Of a stretch of 64,000 nt of DNA, positions 23,513-33,502 are shown piece after piece. Origin of the DNA: Epichloe hybrida (Eukaryota > Ascomycota > Sordariomycetes > Hypocreales > Clavicipitaceae); the NCBI GenBank assembly GCA_019022495.1, contig JAFEKR010000016.1, positions 930,001 to 994,000 of the forward strand, read 5' to 3'. Made by a program: the position numbers and the translations under genes. Numbering within the stretch: the stretch's first letter is position 1; each line of letters opens with the position of its first letter. The notes beneath the pieces are model-generated. The model saw only the letters and a list, made by a program, of their open reading frames with translations, did not search any database and had not been told where the DNA came from.

Positions 23513-25166
23513 ACTTAATGAACTATCCTACTTATAGCTAACACCACCCAAGGTTCCTTTAACCAGTTTTTCAAGGCGTCCCGTGTTAAGTAGTCATAAA
23601 CAAACCCCTCCTCCTTCAACATCTCGAATCAGTCCAGCGCCCCAATTCTGACAGTTCCATCCGGACGACTCGCTCATCTCGATTCGCACACTACTCAAAA
23701 CTTCATGCACCCTGTTTAAATTCGAGGCGTTAACGTCACTAATTTCCAGTTTCCTCTTTGAGAGAACCGGACTTGGCGAGATCCACGTGTTCCGGACCTC
23801 TATAATGGTAAGTATATTCCGTTCCAAGCCACAACTTGAGATCAACCAAGTTGGCAGTTTAGGCGACGGAGAAAGCGCCGACCTCGGCGCCCATCCGGGT
23901 TGGCAGACTCGGGCACCAGGACTGAATCTTAACAAAGCGGCCGGAGCGTGGACCCACTTCCAGAGCCAAAGGCCCGGGCCGTGCCCCTCCCCCCCCCCAC
24001 ATTCAAGTCAGTCTGGTCTCTGGCCTGTCAATGCATTGACCCGGCCCATCCAGCCATGTCAAATCCATCACTGAGAAATTGAATCCGTACCTACCGGGGA
24101 GGCGGCCGCAGAGAGAGAGAGTGCACTTCTCTCAGATGTAGCTTCTAAACGAGACGGGGGCGGCTTTTTATTGATAACCCTTTTTTTTTTCACTCATGTA
24201 GAGATTTTTGGCTTCTTGCCGTTGCATTCCAGAGCCAAAGATGACGGCAACGTTCGTCGCCTTGAATGAGTTCCACGTCGAGGCTGTGACGTTTGTGACG
24301 TCGTCGCCCCACGTGACGAGGCAGTTGCTGGCAGCCTGTGGCAGGAGCGGCCTGCAGCCAACCACCGCTTTTTGTGGCAGCAATCCAGGGGAAGAAATTA
24401 GAGGCGGGGTGGCCGTCATCACAAAAGAAGGAAACCGCCAATGTTACGGAGTACTACAGTATCAGCCCTTCCACCCAGAGCACGAGCGCCCAGTCAGCCT
24501 GACCAAAGACTGCAGGCCAAGTTCAGGTTCAACAGCATTCTGGCGTCCACTTGACCATCACATCGCCTGAGGCACACGCACAATTCATCCCTCACGACCC
24601 GCTGCTACTTGTCGCTATCGCTGTCGCCTTTTGCTCTGCTGCTTCCATCCATTTCGCCCATCAACTGCGGTGCCATAGGACAGACAGTCAAGACCTGACG
24701 TTGACGGGTGACCAAAACCGCAACTTGGACAGACAAGGTATATCTAGCGTGGCGGCCCGACAGCAGCACTCCAGGAAAAGCTCTCGCATGCAGTAGTATT
24801 GCTCGTGTTTCTTGTCCTCTTTGGCATTGCCTTTATTCCGGTCCTCGGGAAGGTATTATGCACAGCCTGCCTGGGCAAAATTCCAATCAATCGACGACGT
24901 ACGGATTATGCTGCAGTGGCTTGATGCACCTCAGACAACCCTGACTGGTTCGCTGGCTCACACACAGGGCTGGTTGCCGTATTGCCTGCACCCCTCCTCT
25001 CCTCTCTTTAATTGACAGAGGGACAGCAACTTTCTGCCCAGTAGGTCGACGTCAAGCCAGCACCCCAGAAAGACCAGAAAAACCACCAACCTGGGTGGAG
25101 GGGACGGATGCCTGAATAGTCGCGCTATCGACCAGTGCCCAACGATACAACCGGGGCTGTGTGGAC
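23513..25166. other. Intergenic region before the RBR ligase gene
   Basis: No recognisable gene. Contains a TACGGAGTAC motif (24445-24454), a T-run near 24181 and a GA run near 24111. Likely includes the RBR ligase promoter at its right end. Confidence 0.45.
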
Positions 25167-27800
25167 ATGGGGCGGGCATCAAAGATGGGCTCTGTGAATG
25201 GTGATCCTCGGCCCGGTAGGTCAAAACGGTTCGGCGACCATTCCATCAACAGGACGGCCGAGCCTGAAACGGCGCCCGATTCGTTGCCCTATACTGGGGA
25301 CGACGAGGTACATAGTTCCCCGCGTAGGACGACGTCTCGCCGTCTACGGCGGTCATCTAGTTACAGGACTGTTGACCAGAACGACTATTCTGCTTCTACA
25401 ATGCCCCCGCCGTCGGGTGCGACTTTGGCGCGAGCTGCGACAGATGCTTACCGGCGGCCCGTGAATTGTCTTGCCCCAGGCGAACGGTACGAAGTCCCTC
25501 AGCGCACTCACTCGACGAGGAATGTGTCTCTGGGGTACGGAAAGACGAGGGTAGTGGATGAATACTCGGGACAGTCCAATGCAGAAAATGAGCTCGCCTA
25601 TGGTGGCAGCGGCGATGACGATGATGAGCATATAGAAGTCGTTGAAGAAGTTGAGGAGGAGCCAGCTCGATATCGGGAGAGAAGGCAGCCCAGTAGGGAT
25701 GAGTATATGGACTCGTCATCGGATAGAAGATATCATAGGCGCAGGAGGCGGGCATACGCGGATGAGGATAAAGGGCCGATGAGACCGTACGCTGCTAGTG
25801 ACGGAGGCTCCGCTGCATATGCATCATCAAGGACGCTGGACCGGAGCGTTGAATCTCCTCAAGGACGACGGGGCCACGGCGCGGATGTCATTGAAGACTC
25901 TCGACCCCCTGTTTCCTCAAAAAGGTATTTTTTCCCCATTATTTTCTGCGGACAACAAAAGAAAACAAGGGGGGGGGGACAAGAACTGAAGCAGTTCTGA
26001 CGTAACGATTCGTCTAGGTCACAAGTGCACAAACGTCACAAATCAGCTGAAGTTATTCAAATTGATCAACCCAGATTACGACGGTCAAGTACTGTCAGGT
26101 CGACGGGTGGGCGCTCAGGAATCATAGGGACCATATTTGGGGCTCCTCTAGGGCGGCAAGAGAGCGTGAAACAAGCCAGGGCTCCAAAGAGACGGTATGT
26201 TGCCAACTGTGCCGCTTCAAGGCTTCCTGCGAGGCAAGATCTTGTTACTAATGATGGAATCCAGCGTCGAATGCATCATTTGCATGGGAGACATCAACCC
26301 AGCCAAAATATCTACATTAAAATGCGGCCATTCTATGTGTCGCCCATGTCTTGAGCGGATCTTCAAGCTGTCCATGACTGACCCCCGGCACATGCCTCCT
26401 CGATGCTGTACCCAGGACCATATTCCCCTCAAGCATGTCGATCGCATATTCGACAGCGCCTTCAAAAAGGCCTGGAATCGCAAATTTGCCGAATATTCAA
26501 CCAAGAACAGAATCTATTGCCCGTCGCGGAAATGTGGAGAATGGATTAAGCCAGCCTATATTCGGCGCGAGGATGGACGCAAAGTTGCGCGTTGTGGCCG
26601 ATGTAGGACAAAAGTTTGTTGCTCATGCAGCGGACGCTGGCACGGACCGGGATCTTGTCCCGGTGATCCCGAGACAGCGAATCTTCTTGCTCAGGCCAAG
26701 GAGGAAGGGTGGAAAAGGTGCTACAAGTGTAAAGTCTTGGTAGAGCTGAAAGAAGGTTGCAATCATATGACATGGTAAGGCCCCCTCATTCTATTCCTCG
26801 TCAACAAATTCTACAATCTTGTACACGGATATAAATCGGTAGCTAACGTCTTGCCTACAGTCGTTGCGGTGCCGAGTTTTGTATGATATGTGGAGTAAAG
26901 TGGAAAAATTGCGACTGTCCATGGTTCAATGATGACGATAGGCGAGGAGACTTTTTAGATGATGTGAACATTCCTGTCCCCCATATACGGGGTGACCTAG
27001 GTGATATATTTCACGAGGATGGGCCACCGTCTCCAGTAGAGCTTCGAGGACACGCAGGACTCGGCCATCCCATGGTCATGCCCGTACGTCGCCGGCCGCG
27101 AACATATCAGGAGGAAATGCACATGCGCAGGGTGCAGGAATCTCGCGATTCCGACATGGCGCGCCATTTACAATACAGTGACGACTATTATGACGAACCG
27201 AACATGATGGGAGGTGTTGGGGACATTCACGGCATCGGAAATGCATCAGGACATCACATGAATGAAAATTACAGACGTGGTGGAGGTGGTCGATACAGAC
27301 CTTGCCCACCAGCACAGTACGACAGAACAGACTATGGCGACGCGTACCGCTCACGAGGATTTCGGGTAGAAACTTCACAAGAACGCCGATTGGCAGACCG
27401 TATGGCGGAGAGCAGATCAGGCATGGGCTCACCTCCCAGCACAGGGCCGATATACCCGATCGGGATGATGCCTGCCGCTCCTCCCCCACCAGTTCCGGCC
27501 GCTCCACAGGGGCAGCCGCCTACGCGGCCCTTTAGGCATCACAGCATGGAAGCAGAGATGTATAACAAATCGCCCTACACGCCGCGCTCAGAGCGCGTTG
27601 TGGGTGGAAGGATGACACGGGACTGCGAGGATGAGGCGGAGCTGCACGCCTCCCCACCGAGGAACAGGAGACACGGAACAAAGAGTTCGGATTTGGCGGG
27701 CTTATCGGGACCTGGGAGCGGCATGAACCGGGTCTCTCAGTGGAGGGCGTATGTTGAAGCCGGAGTTCCTGATGGGGAGAGCACAGTTGGACACGCATAA
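25167..27800 (+). CDS. RBR (RING-IBR-RING2) E3 ubiquitin ligase
   Basis: Four exons: 25167-25924, 26018-26194, 26265-26774, 26861-27800; 794 aa. A basic, Ser/Arg-rich N-terminal region precedes RING1 from C315 (CIICMGD...CGHSMCRPCLERIF...CC). The IBR starts at C397 (CPSRKCGEW...CGRCRTKVCCSC). RING2 is C464-x2-C467...GCNHMTCRCGAEFCMIC. C477 in GCNHM is the position of the catalytic cysteine that takes ubiquitin from E2 in the RING-HECT hybrid mechanism of HHARI/Parkin-type ligases. The Pro/Gly/Arg-rich C-terminal 300 residues look disordered. Introns 2 and 3 have good branch sites (TTACTAATG, GCTAACG). Substrate unknown. Confidence 0.9.
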
Positions 27801-28806
27801 AAAAAAGATGGGGAGTTCATGAGAGTCTCTCACGAGGCTTCGTTCCCAATTCTAGACCGGAAGGCACTGGTAGACTTTTTGGCAATTTTTGCGTCTTTTT
27901 TTCTCTTGCAATGCTCTCCTCAAGGCCACAGGTTGCTCGTCATCAAGTATTCAACGGTTCTGTGAATAGGCTTGGCTTAGATTTGATTTCTTCTAGGCCC
28001 ATGCCCATGCCCGAGCAAAAGACGTGGAGATGACATTTCGAAACTCTCTCGTGAGGACATGGCTCGTTGGGATAGCATGTCATGTGTCATGTCATGTGTC
28101 ATGTCACCGAGTGCACGGCGGGTGGTGCATCTATAATTATGGGAAAGGGGGAAGGTGCAACTCCGTTATTATCCGTAACCCGTAAGTAACCTGTGACCCG
28201 TGACCCGTGACCTGTGACCCGTGACCCGTGACCCGTGACCCGTGACCCGTGACCCGTAATCCGCAACTCCGTAACTCCGTAACTCCCGTAGAAGGGGCCC
28301 GTAGAAGGGGGCGAGACCCTGATTCTGCAACGAGCGCAAGGACCCTCTGATCCCGGGTGATGCAGGTCTGAATTCTGGTACGGAGTACATAGATCAGATT
28401 GAGAAAGCTTGCATATTGATCGGCACTTTGTTTGAGATTGTTTCATTACATAATTGTGAGGCTTCTTCTTCCACGGCCGGCTGATTTGTTTTGACGCACC
28501 GCACACGCACCGCACACGCACCAGATGCCGCCGCACCAGACGGACACACGGACTTTATCGATGTCCCCTCTCTCGGCAGGCCCCCCCCCCCTTCTCTTGC
28601 CTTGTTTGCTGCGCTCTTTCTATCCCTGACGAACGTCTCGCATCGCAGGTCTCGCGGCATGCGCCAGCCAACATCGAAAAGACCGTGCACACCTTCATAT
28701 GAAGGCATTGCATCCTACCCTCTACTAATACATCGTGCCCTGATCCCTTGTCTCTCTTTTCTCCGCTGGTGTGTGTGTAGTTGACATCATCATCATATTC
28801 TTCAAC
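27801..28806. other. Intergenic region with short tandem repeats
   Basis: Contains a CATGTCATGTGT repeat (about 28076-28104), heptads at 28193-28256 and a TACGGAGTAC motif (28379-28388). A pyrimidine-rich stretch with a C run precedes the lipase ATG. No gene seen. Confidence 0.5.
28193..28256. repeat. Heptad repeat CCCGTGA
   Basis: About nine head-to-tail CCCGTGA/CCTGTGA units. Flanking copies CCGTAAC/CCGTAAT and ACTCCGTA show the same heptad with transitions. Confidence 0.9.
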
Positions 28807-31800
28807 ATGCTGCTGCTGCACCAGGTTGGCAGTGTCAAGATCGGCGAGGTCATTCGATACAGCGTCACGTACACACCCTCGCAAGATCGAATCCTACCTT
28901 CCCCCGAGAAACTATACGTTCGAATTCGAAATACTTCAACCATAGCCCTTCGTGCTGCCTTTGTCCGCGGCCCCTATACTCTGTCCGTCTCGGCGTACCC
29001 TTCCCACTTCAACCCCAACGAGAAGTTCTCCAACCCTCGCCGATATGGAGTCCCTCAGTTCGAGCCCATGCTCAAGGCCGGAGGATCCTGGGAGTGCGAA
29101 CTGCTCGTCCCAGACAATATTCGCCAAGATGCTGGCGCGGGACGCCACGGAGCTTTCGGAAAGAGCTCTGATCACGATGAGGACTGCGCAACTTGGATAA
29201 TTGAAATAGCTTCGCAAATCATATTTTCTACATCGGCTGCCGTGGGCTTCGAGGTCGTCGTGGCTCGCGACCAGAAATCACTGGGTCTCAGCCAATCGCT
29301 GCCCGTTATTGGCAATTCCAGCCAAGTTCCACACCCTGGCAAAATGTCCGATCACCAGCAAAGCGTGGGTTCAAAGGAAGGACACCACCATCCGGCCCAG
29401 CCGAAAGGTGTCTTCTCCAGAGCTATTCATCTGAAAGTGGAGGATTCCGCGGCGCTCTGGAATACTCCCAGACTTCCAGAATGGGACGATGTTGGAGAGA
29501 AGCGGGCGAAACAAGAAGACACGGGCGCCGATAAACCTGTGGAAAGCATGGTCAAGACGGGTGATTTGGAGACGGAAGAGCACAAGTGCACAGATGAATC
29601 ACATGGGAAGAAGAAAAGGGTTCATCTTGTCATGTTGACTCATGGTCTGCACAGCAACCTTGGTGCCGACATGCTCTACATGAAGGAAAGCATTGATGCT
29701 GCAGCTCAGCAAGCGCGCGTTGACGCCAAGACTAGAAGGGCAAAGGAACGGGCCGCCAAAAAGGCGAGAGCCGATTTTCCCGATGAAAAACCATCGAAAG
29801 AGAGCCAAGAGGCTGTAAGAGACGAGGGCGACGAAGAAGATGAAGACGATGATGACGACGATGAAGAGGTCATTGTCCGAGGATACCCCGGAAACGCAAC
29901 AAAGACAGAGAAAGGTATCAAGTACCTTGGGAAAAGACTATCAAGATATATCCTGTCAATGACCTATCCCGATCAGCCCTTCCTTCCGATTGGCAAAGGC
30001 GCCGGCGAGGGGCTCAAAGAGGCCATGAGCAGTGATCATCATCACGAACAACAACACCACCAAAATGATGCTCACGACACTGAGCAGGCTCACAAGCGTA
30101 GCAATAATCAAGGCCATCTTGCAAAGGCGAACCACGGCAGTCGATGCAGACGCTACAAAATTACAAGCATCAGTTTTGTCGGGCACTCTCTTGGTGGTCT
30201 GATTCAAATGTACGCTATTGCTCATATCCAAAAACACTCGCCCAAGTTCTTCGACCTGATTCGACCCATCAACTTCATCGCCTTGGCGACACCGTTCCTT
30301 GGTTTGAGCAACGAAAACCCGCTTTATGTCAAGTTTGCTCTTGATTTTGGACTCGTAGGCAGGACTGGACAAGATCTTGGATTGACGTGGAGAGCGCCAA
30401 CCATTGCTCGAAGTGGATGGGGGGCTCTTGTAAGCAACCTTGGGGAGTCTGCACACAAGAAGGTGTATGGCGAATCACAACCAGAGTCGAAACCATTGCT
30501 ACGAATCTTGCCCAGCGGTCCCGCTCATACGGCCCTGAAGAAATTCAGAAACCGCACAACATACTCCAACGTGGTCAACGATGGAATCGTACCGCTTCGC
30601 ACGAGCTGTCTGTTGTTTCTAGACTATCAAGGCCTTGGACACGTGGAAAAGGCTCGAAGAGATGCCGGGTTGGTGGAGACTGTCGTTGGATTTGGATGGG
30701 CAGAACTTACCGGTACCAACATGGTGTCGTCAAGATCGAAGCAGCAACTCCCCTTGGAGGAACAACAACAGAGCGATTCTGGTACAAGCACACCTAAGAG
30801 AAGGGGAAGCATGCACCAAGTTCCCCAGCCCTCCAATGATGCCTTACATGAGGATGATAGAGCCAGCATCCATTCTGTATCACGGCCCATCGGCGAAGAG
30901 GTCGGGCCTGTTCCTGAAAAGACCAAGACCAACAGCACAGGCACAGGCCCAGGCCCAGGTATAAATTCCCCTTTGGCCGGCTTCTTTGGTCTTTTTAAGA
31001 GCCAAGACCCGCCCAAGCCCCAGGTTGTGTCTGCAAAGCAGAAAAAGATGCTGCAGCGAGGACAGACAATTCATTCGGGCGGCTCCGATACAACAAACTC
31101 AAGTTCCACTGATATATCTGACAAGAAGCAACCAGGCAAGGCCACAGCTGGGAATCAGGTTGTTGGCTACGCTGATGGCATGTCTGCGCCTCCAAGGACG
31201 ACGTTCTTTGAATCAGCTGGCGACGTGCTCAATCCCAGCATGCCAACTGTCGATCATCTCATCGACCCGGCTAACCGGCCGAGAACTATATTCCACGACC
31301 GGGTCTATCATCCCAGTGATATTCCACCGCCTCCCTTGAAGAAGCGTCAACCGACATTTGGCCGTCGTAAGGATTCTGGCAAGATGTCAAGCTCATCACA
31401 ATCGTTGAGTCCAAGCAGGACTTCATCATCCCCGTACCCGTCCATCAACCATGAAGATTCGATGAACTCTACCAAGGACTATGACGATACAGCCAATACC
31501 AACCCTGAAAAGGATGCCTCTGAAATCGCCGATGGCTCCAACATGAGAGTAGAAGAAAAGATTGCCCGAGGCTATCATCGGGATTTGTCGTGGCGCAAGG
31601 TGCTGGTCAAGCTGGAGCCAGATGCACACAACAACATAATTGTGCGACGAATGTTTGCCAATGCGCACGGGTGGCCTGTTATGAAGCACATGGTCGATGC
31701 TCACTTTAGTGACTCCGAGGCCGCACGCATGAGAGATGAAGAAGAGCCGAACACAGACCGAGCTTTTGAAGCTCACCGCGGACCAGCCGCAGATGGACGA

Positions 31801-32214
31801 GAAGTGAAGCGCTTGCATCAGCTTCGCGCGGAAGAAGCCAGTGGCGCAAGGCCCTCGAGAAGCAGGCACGGCGGGGAGATTAATGAAGCACGCGAAGCTA
31901 TGGACGAAGTGCCTGATTTGGCCGAGCACAATGAAGGCCAGAGTCCTTCCCAAGGCCCCCCACGCCTTGCACCGTTGGAAAGAGCGGATTCCCTGACATG
32001 GAGTGACCGAGATTGGATGGATACTGACAACGAGAGCGAAGTTGAACCGTACAGCCACGGGAAAGGCGGTTCCAAGCAGCAGTCCAAGGGGCCAGTTGTG
32101 GAAGCGTCGCAGCGGCAAAGTCTCAGTCCATCGTCGTGGAAGTGGGCAGAGAAGATTGTGGGCAAAAGGCCCGTTAGCCGGAGTATGAGTCCCCAGCCGG
32201 CCGTTGCGAAGTGA
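28807..32214 (+). CDS. DUF676 (Rog1-type) alpha/beta-hydrolase lipase
   Basis: One intronless frame of 1135 aa from ATG 28807. The DUF676 serine-hydrolase core starts at HLVMLTHGLHSNLGADMLYMK and continues VIVRGYPGNATKTEKGIKYLGKRL. The nucleophile elbow is GHSLGG (S461). Candidate acid and base are D592 in VNDGIVPLRTSCLLFLDY and H954 in NAHGWPVMKHM. Budding yeast relatives (Rog1 and related proteins) are lipid-directed esterases/lipases; substrate here is not determined. Low-complexity insertions interrupt the core: an acidic run (about residues 340-355), a His/Gln-rich stretch before the nucleophile, and a long Ser/Pro/Gly region between Asp and His. The total length is well above the yeast proteins because of these insertions. 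Confidence 0.88.
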   Translation: MLLLHQVGSVKIGEVIRYSVTYTPSQDRILPSPEKLYVRIRNTSTIALRAAFVRGPYTLSVSAYPSHFNPNEKFSNPRRYGVPQFEPMLKAGGSWECELLVPDNIRQDAGAGRHGAFGKSSDHDEDCATWIIEIASQIIFSTSAAVGFEVVVARDQKSLGLSQSLPVIGNSSQVPHPGKMSDHQQSVGSKEGHHHPAQPKGVFSRAIHLKVEDSAALWNTPRLPEWDDVGEKRAKQEDTGADKPVESMVKTGDLETEEHKCTDESHGKKKRVHLVMLTHGLHSNLGADMLYMKESIDAAAQQARVDAKTRRAKERAAKKARADFPDEKPSKESQEAVRDEGDEEDEDDDDDDEEVIVRGYPGNATKTEKGIKYLGKRLSRYILSMTYPDQPFLPIGKGAGEGLKEAMSSDHHHEQQHHQNDAHDTEQAHKRSNNQGHLAKANHGSRCRRYKITSISFVGHSLGGLIQMYAIAHIQKHSPKFFDLIRPINFIALATPFLGLSNENPLYVKFALDFGLVGRTGQDLGLTWRAPTIARSGWGALVSNLGESAHKKVYGESQPESKPLLRILPSGPAHTALKKFRNRTTYSNVVNDGIVPLRTSCLLFLDYQGLGHVEKARRDAGLVETVVGFGWAELTGTNMVSSRSKQQLPLEEQQQSDSGTSTPKRRGSMHQVPQPSNDALHEDDRASIHSVSRPIGEEVGPVPEKTKTNSTGTGPGPGINSPLAGFFGLFKSQDPPKPQVVSAKQKKMLQRGQTIHSGGSDTTNSSSTDISDKKQPGKATAGNQVVGYADGMSAPPRTTFFESAGDVLNPSMPTVDHLIDPANRPRTIFHDRVYHPSDIPPPPLKKRQPTFGRRKDSGKMSSSSQSLSPSRTSSSPYPSINHEDSMNSTKDYDDTANTNPEKDASEIADGSNMRVEEKIARGYHRDLSWRKVLVKLEPDAHNNIIVRRMFANAHGWPVMKHMVDAHFSDSEAARMRDEEEPNTDRAFEAHRGPAADGREVKRLHQLRAEEASGARPSRSRHGGEINEAREAMDEVPDLAEHNEGQSPSQGPPRLAPLERADSLTWSDRDWMDTDNESEVEPYSHGKGGSKQQSKGPVVEASQRQSLSPSSWKWAEKIVGKRPVSRSMSPQPAVAK

Positions 32215-32553
32215 GGGTTGTCATGGACTAAACAGGAGGGTTCTTGCATGGAGGGTATGTATATTCATCAACAATAGACTAATTGTATATTTTTAATAGA
32301 CTGGGACTTGCATGGCCTATAAGCAAGCATTCGCTCTTGATTGACCTGCGTTGAATGAGATGATGAGTGGGTGGAGTGGGTCTGCCGCAGGAATGAGTAA
32401 CACAGAACGTTGTAAATGCCGGATCCAAAAAAAAAATTGGAACAGAAGATTGCAATCATTCACTAGCAGATCCAAAAGGAGTTGCGTAACAGAGAAGCAA
32501 AGATTTGTCCAAACAAAAACAAAGGGTCAATGATGGGATTTACACCACCGCGT
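32215..32553. other. 3' region between lipase and tRNA
   Basis: Terminator/UTR-like sequence of the lipase gene; no gene seen. Confidence 0.4.
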
Positions 32554-32638
32554 TGGACGAACAGGGAATCGAACCCTGGACCACTCCCAGATGTGCAGGT
32601 TATGCTAAGGGAGTATTATACCACTAAACCATTCGCCC
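32554..32638 (-). tRNA. tRNA-Ala(AGC) with 13-nt intron
   Basis: Minus strand folds as a complete tRNA: acceptor GGGCGAA pairs with TTCGTCC, with discriminator A. The T-arm is CCAGGGTTCGATTCCCTG. The anticodon stem is CTCCC/GGGAG around TT-AGC-A. A 13-base intron (32590-32602) sits one base 3' of the anticodon, the canonical nuclear position. The third acceptor pair is G3:U70, the alanine identity element, which supports Ala. The mature length is 72 nt without CCA. Confidence 0.92.
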
Positions 32639-33502
32639 TACTGTTGTGATACTGACTACGCTTATTCTTCGAGAAGAAGCAAGAGAAAATGTGCAATCAC
32701 GACTATGTCACGACTATGTCGGTGCTAACAAAGCATAATGCCTTGCACGGAATTTTCCGTCTTTGAGCAAGGCTGCTTTCCGCCGTTGATGGGCTTTTCT
32801 GGTATTACGGAGCATGATGCCATTGCCCCCGTCCGTCAAAACTCCGATCCGTGATATGCACCCGGCTGGATGGCAGAAATCTTCAGCTTCAACTTGAATG
32901 AACCCTTTCGGCTGAACCGTCATGATTGCATCGTCATTTCTGTCTGGCACGGTCCCTTCCGTGGCCGTCGTATGAGGTACAAGGATCTATAGTTGATTTT
33001 TATCCATGACGTTCTTGCTTGGCCGGCCTCATTGTCTGTGTTGGCGTCCTTTATTGCTGCCTCTACTTTCTTCTGCTTGGGTTCATAGTCTATTGTATTG
33101 TCTCATGTTCTATTGTATTGTGAATCGTGAATCACACTGCTTCCTCTACTTGGATTCATAAGTCTGTTGCATTGTCAATCACAATCACAGTTGCCTCGAG
33201 CGACTCAATCGATTCGGGTCCCTCTTTCCCGAATACAATGTAAAAGGGGAGGGATCTCCCTTTCCTTTTGTCTTTTTTTTTTTTTTTCAAACCGTCACTT
33301 TCCCCCCGCCATAGAAGGAAAACAAACGGATAGAAGAAAGCTGCGGTGATAGCCAACGAGCAAACAAACTACCGACAGAACCTACCCCTACCATCCGCCG
33401 CTGACACCTAGGTGTGTTTCTTTTTGGAACGGGAGGTTTTTTTTTTTTTTACACTTTTGTTGCCTTTGACAGTTCATGACAAGACGAAAGACATGATCCA
33501 TC
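32639..33502. other. Intergenic region before the acyltransferase gene
   Basis: No gene seen. T-runs near 33266 and 33437 and short repeats around GTCTATTGTATTGT (33090-33120). Confidence 0.4.
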
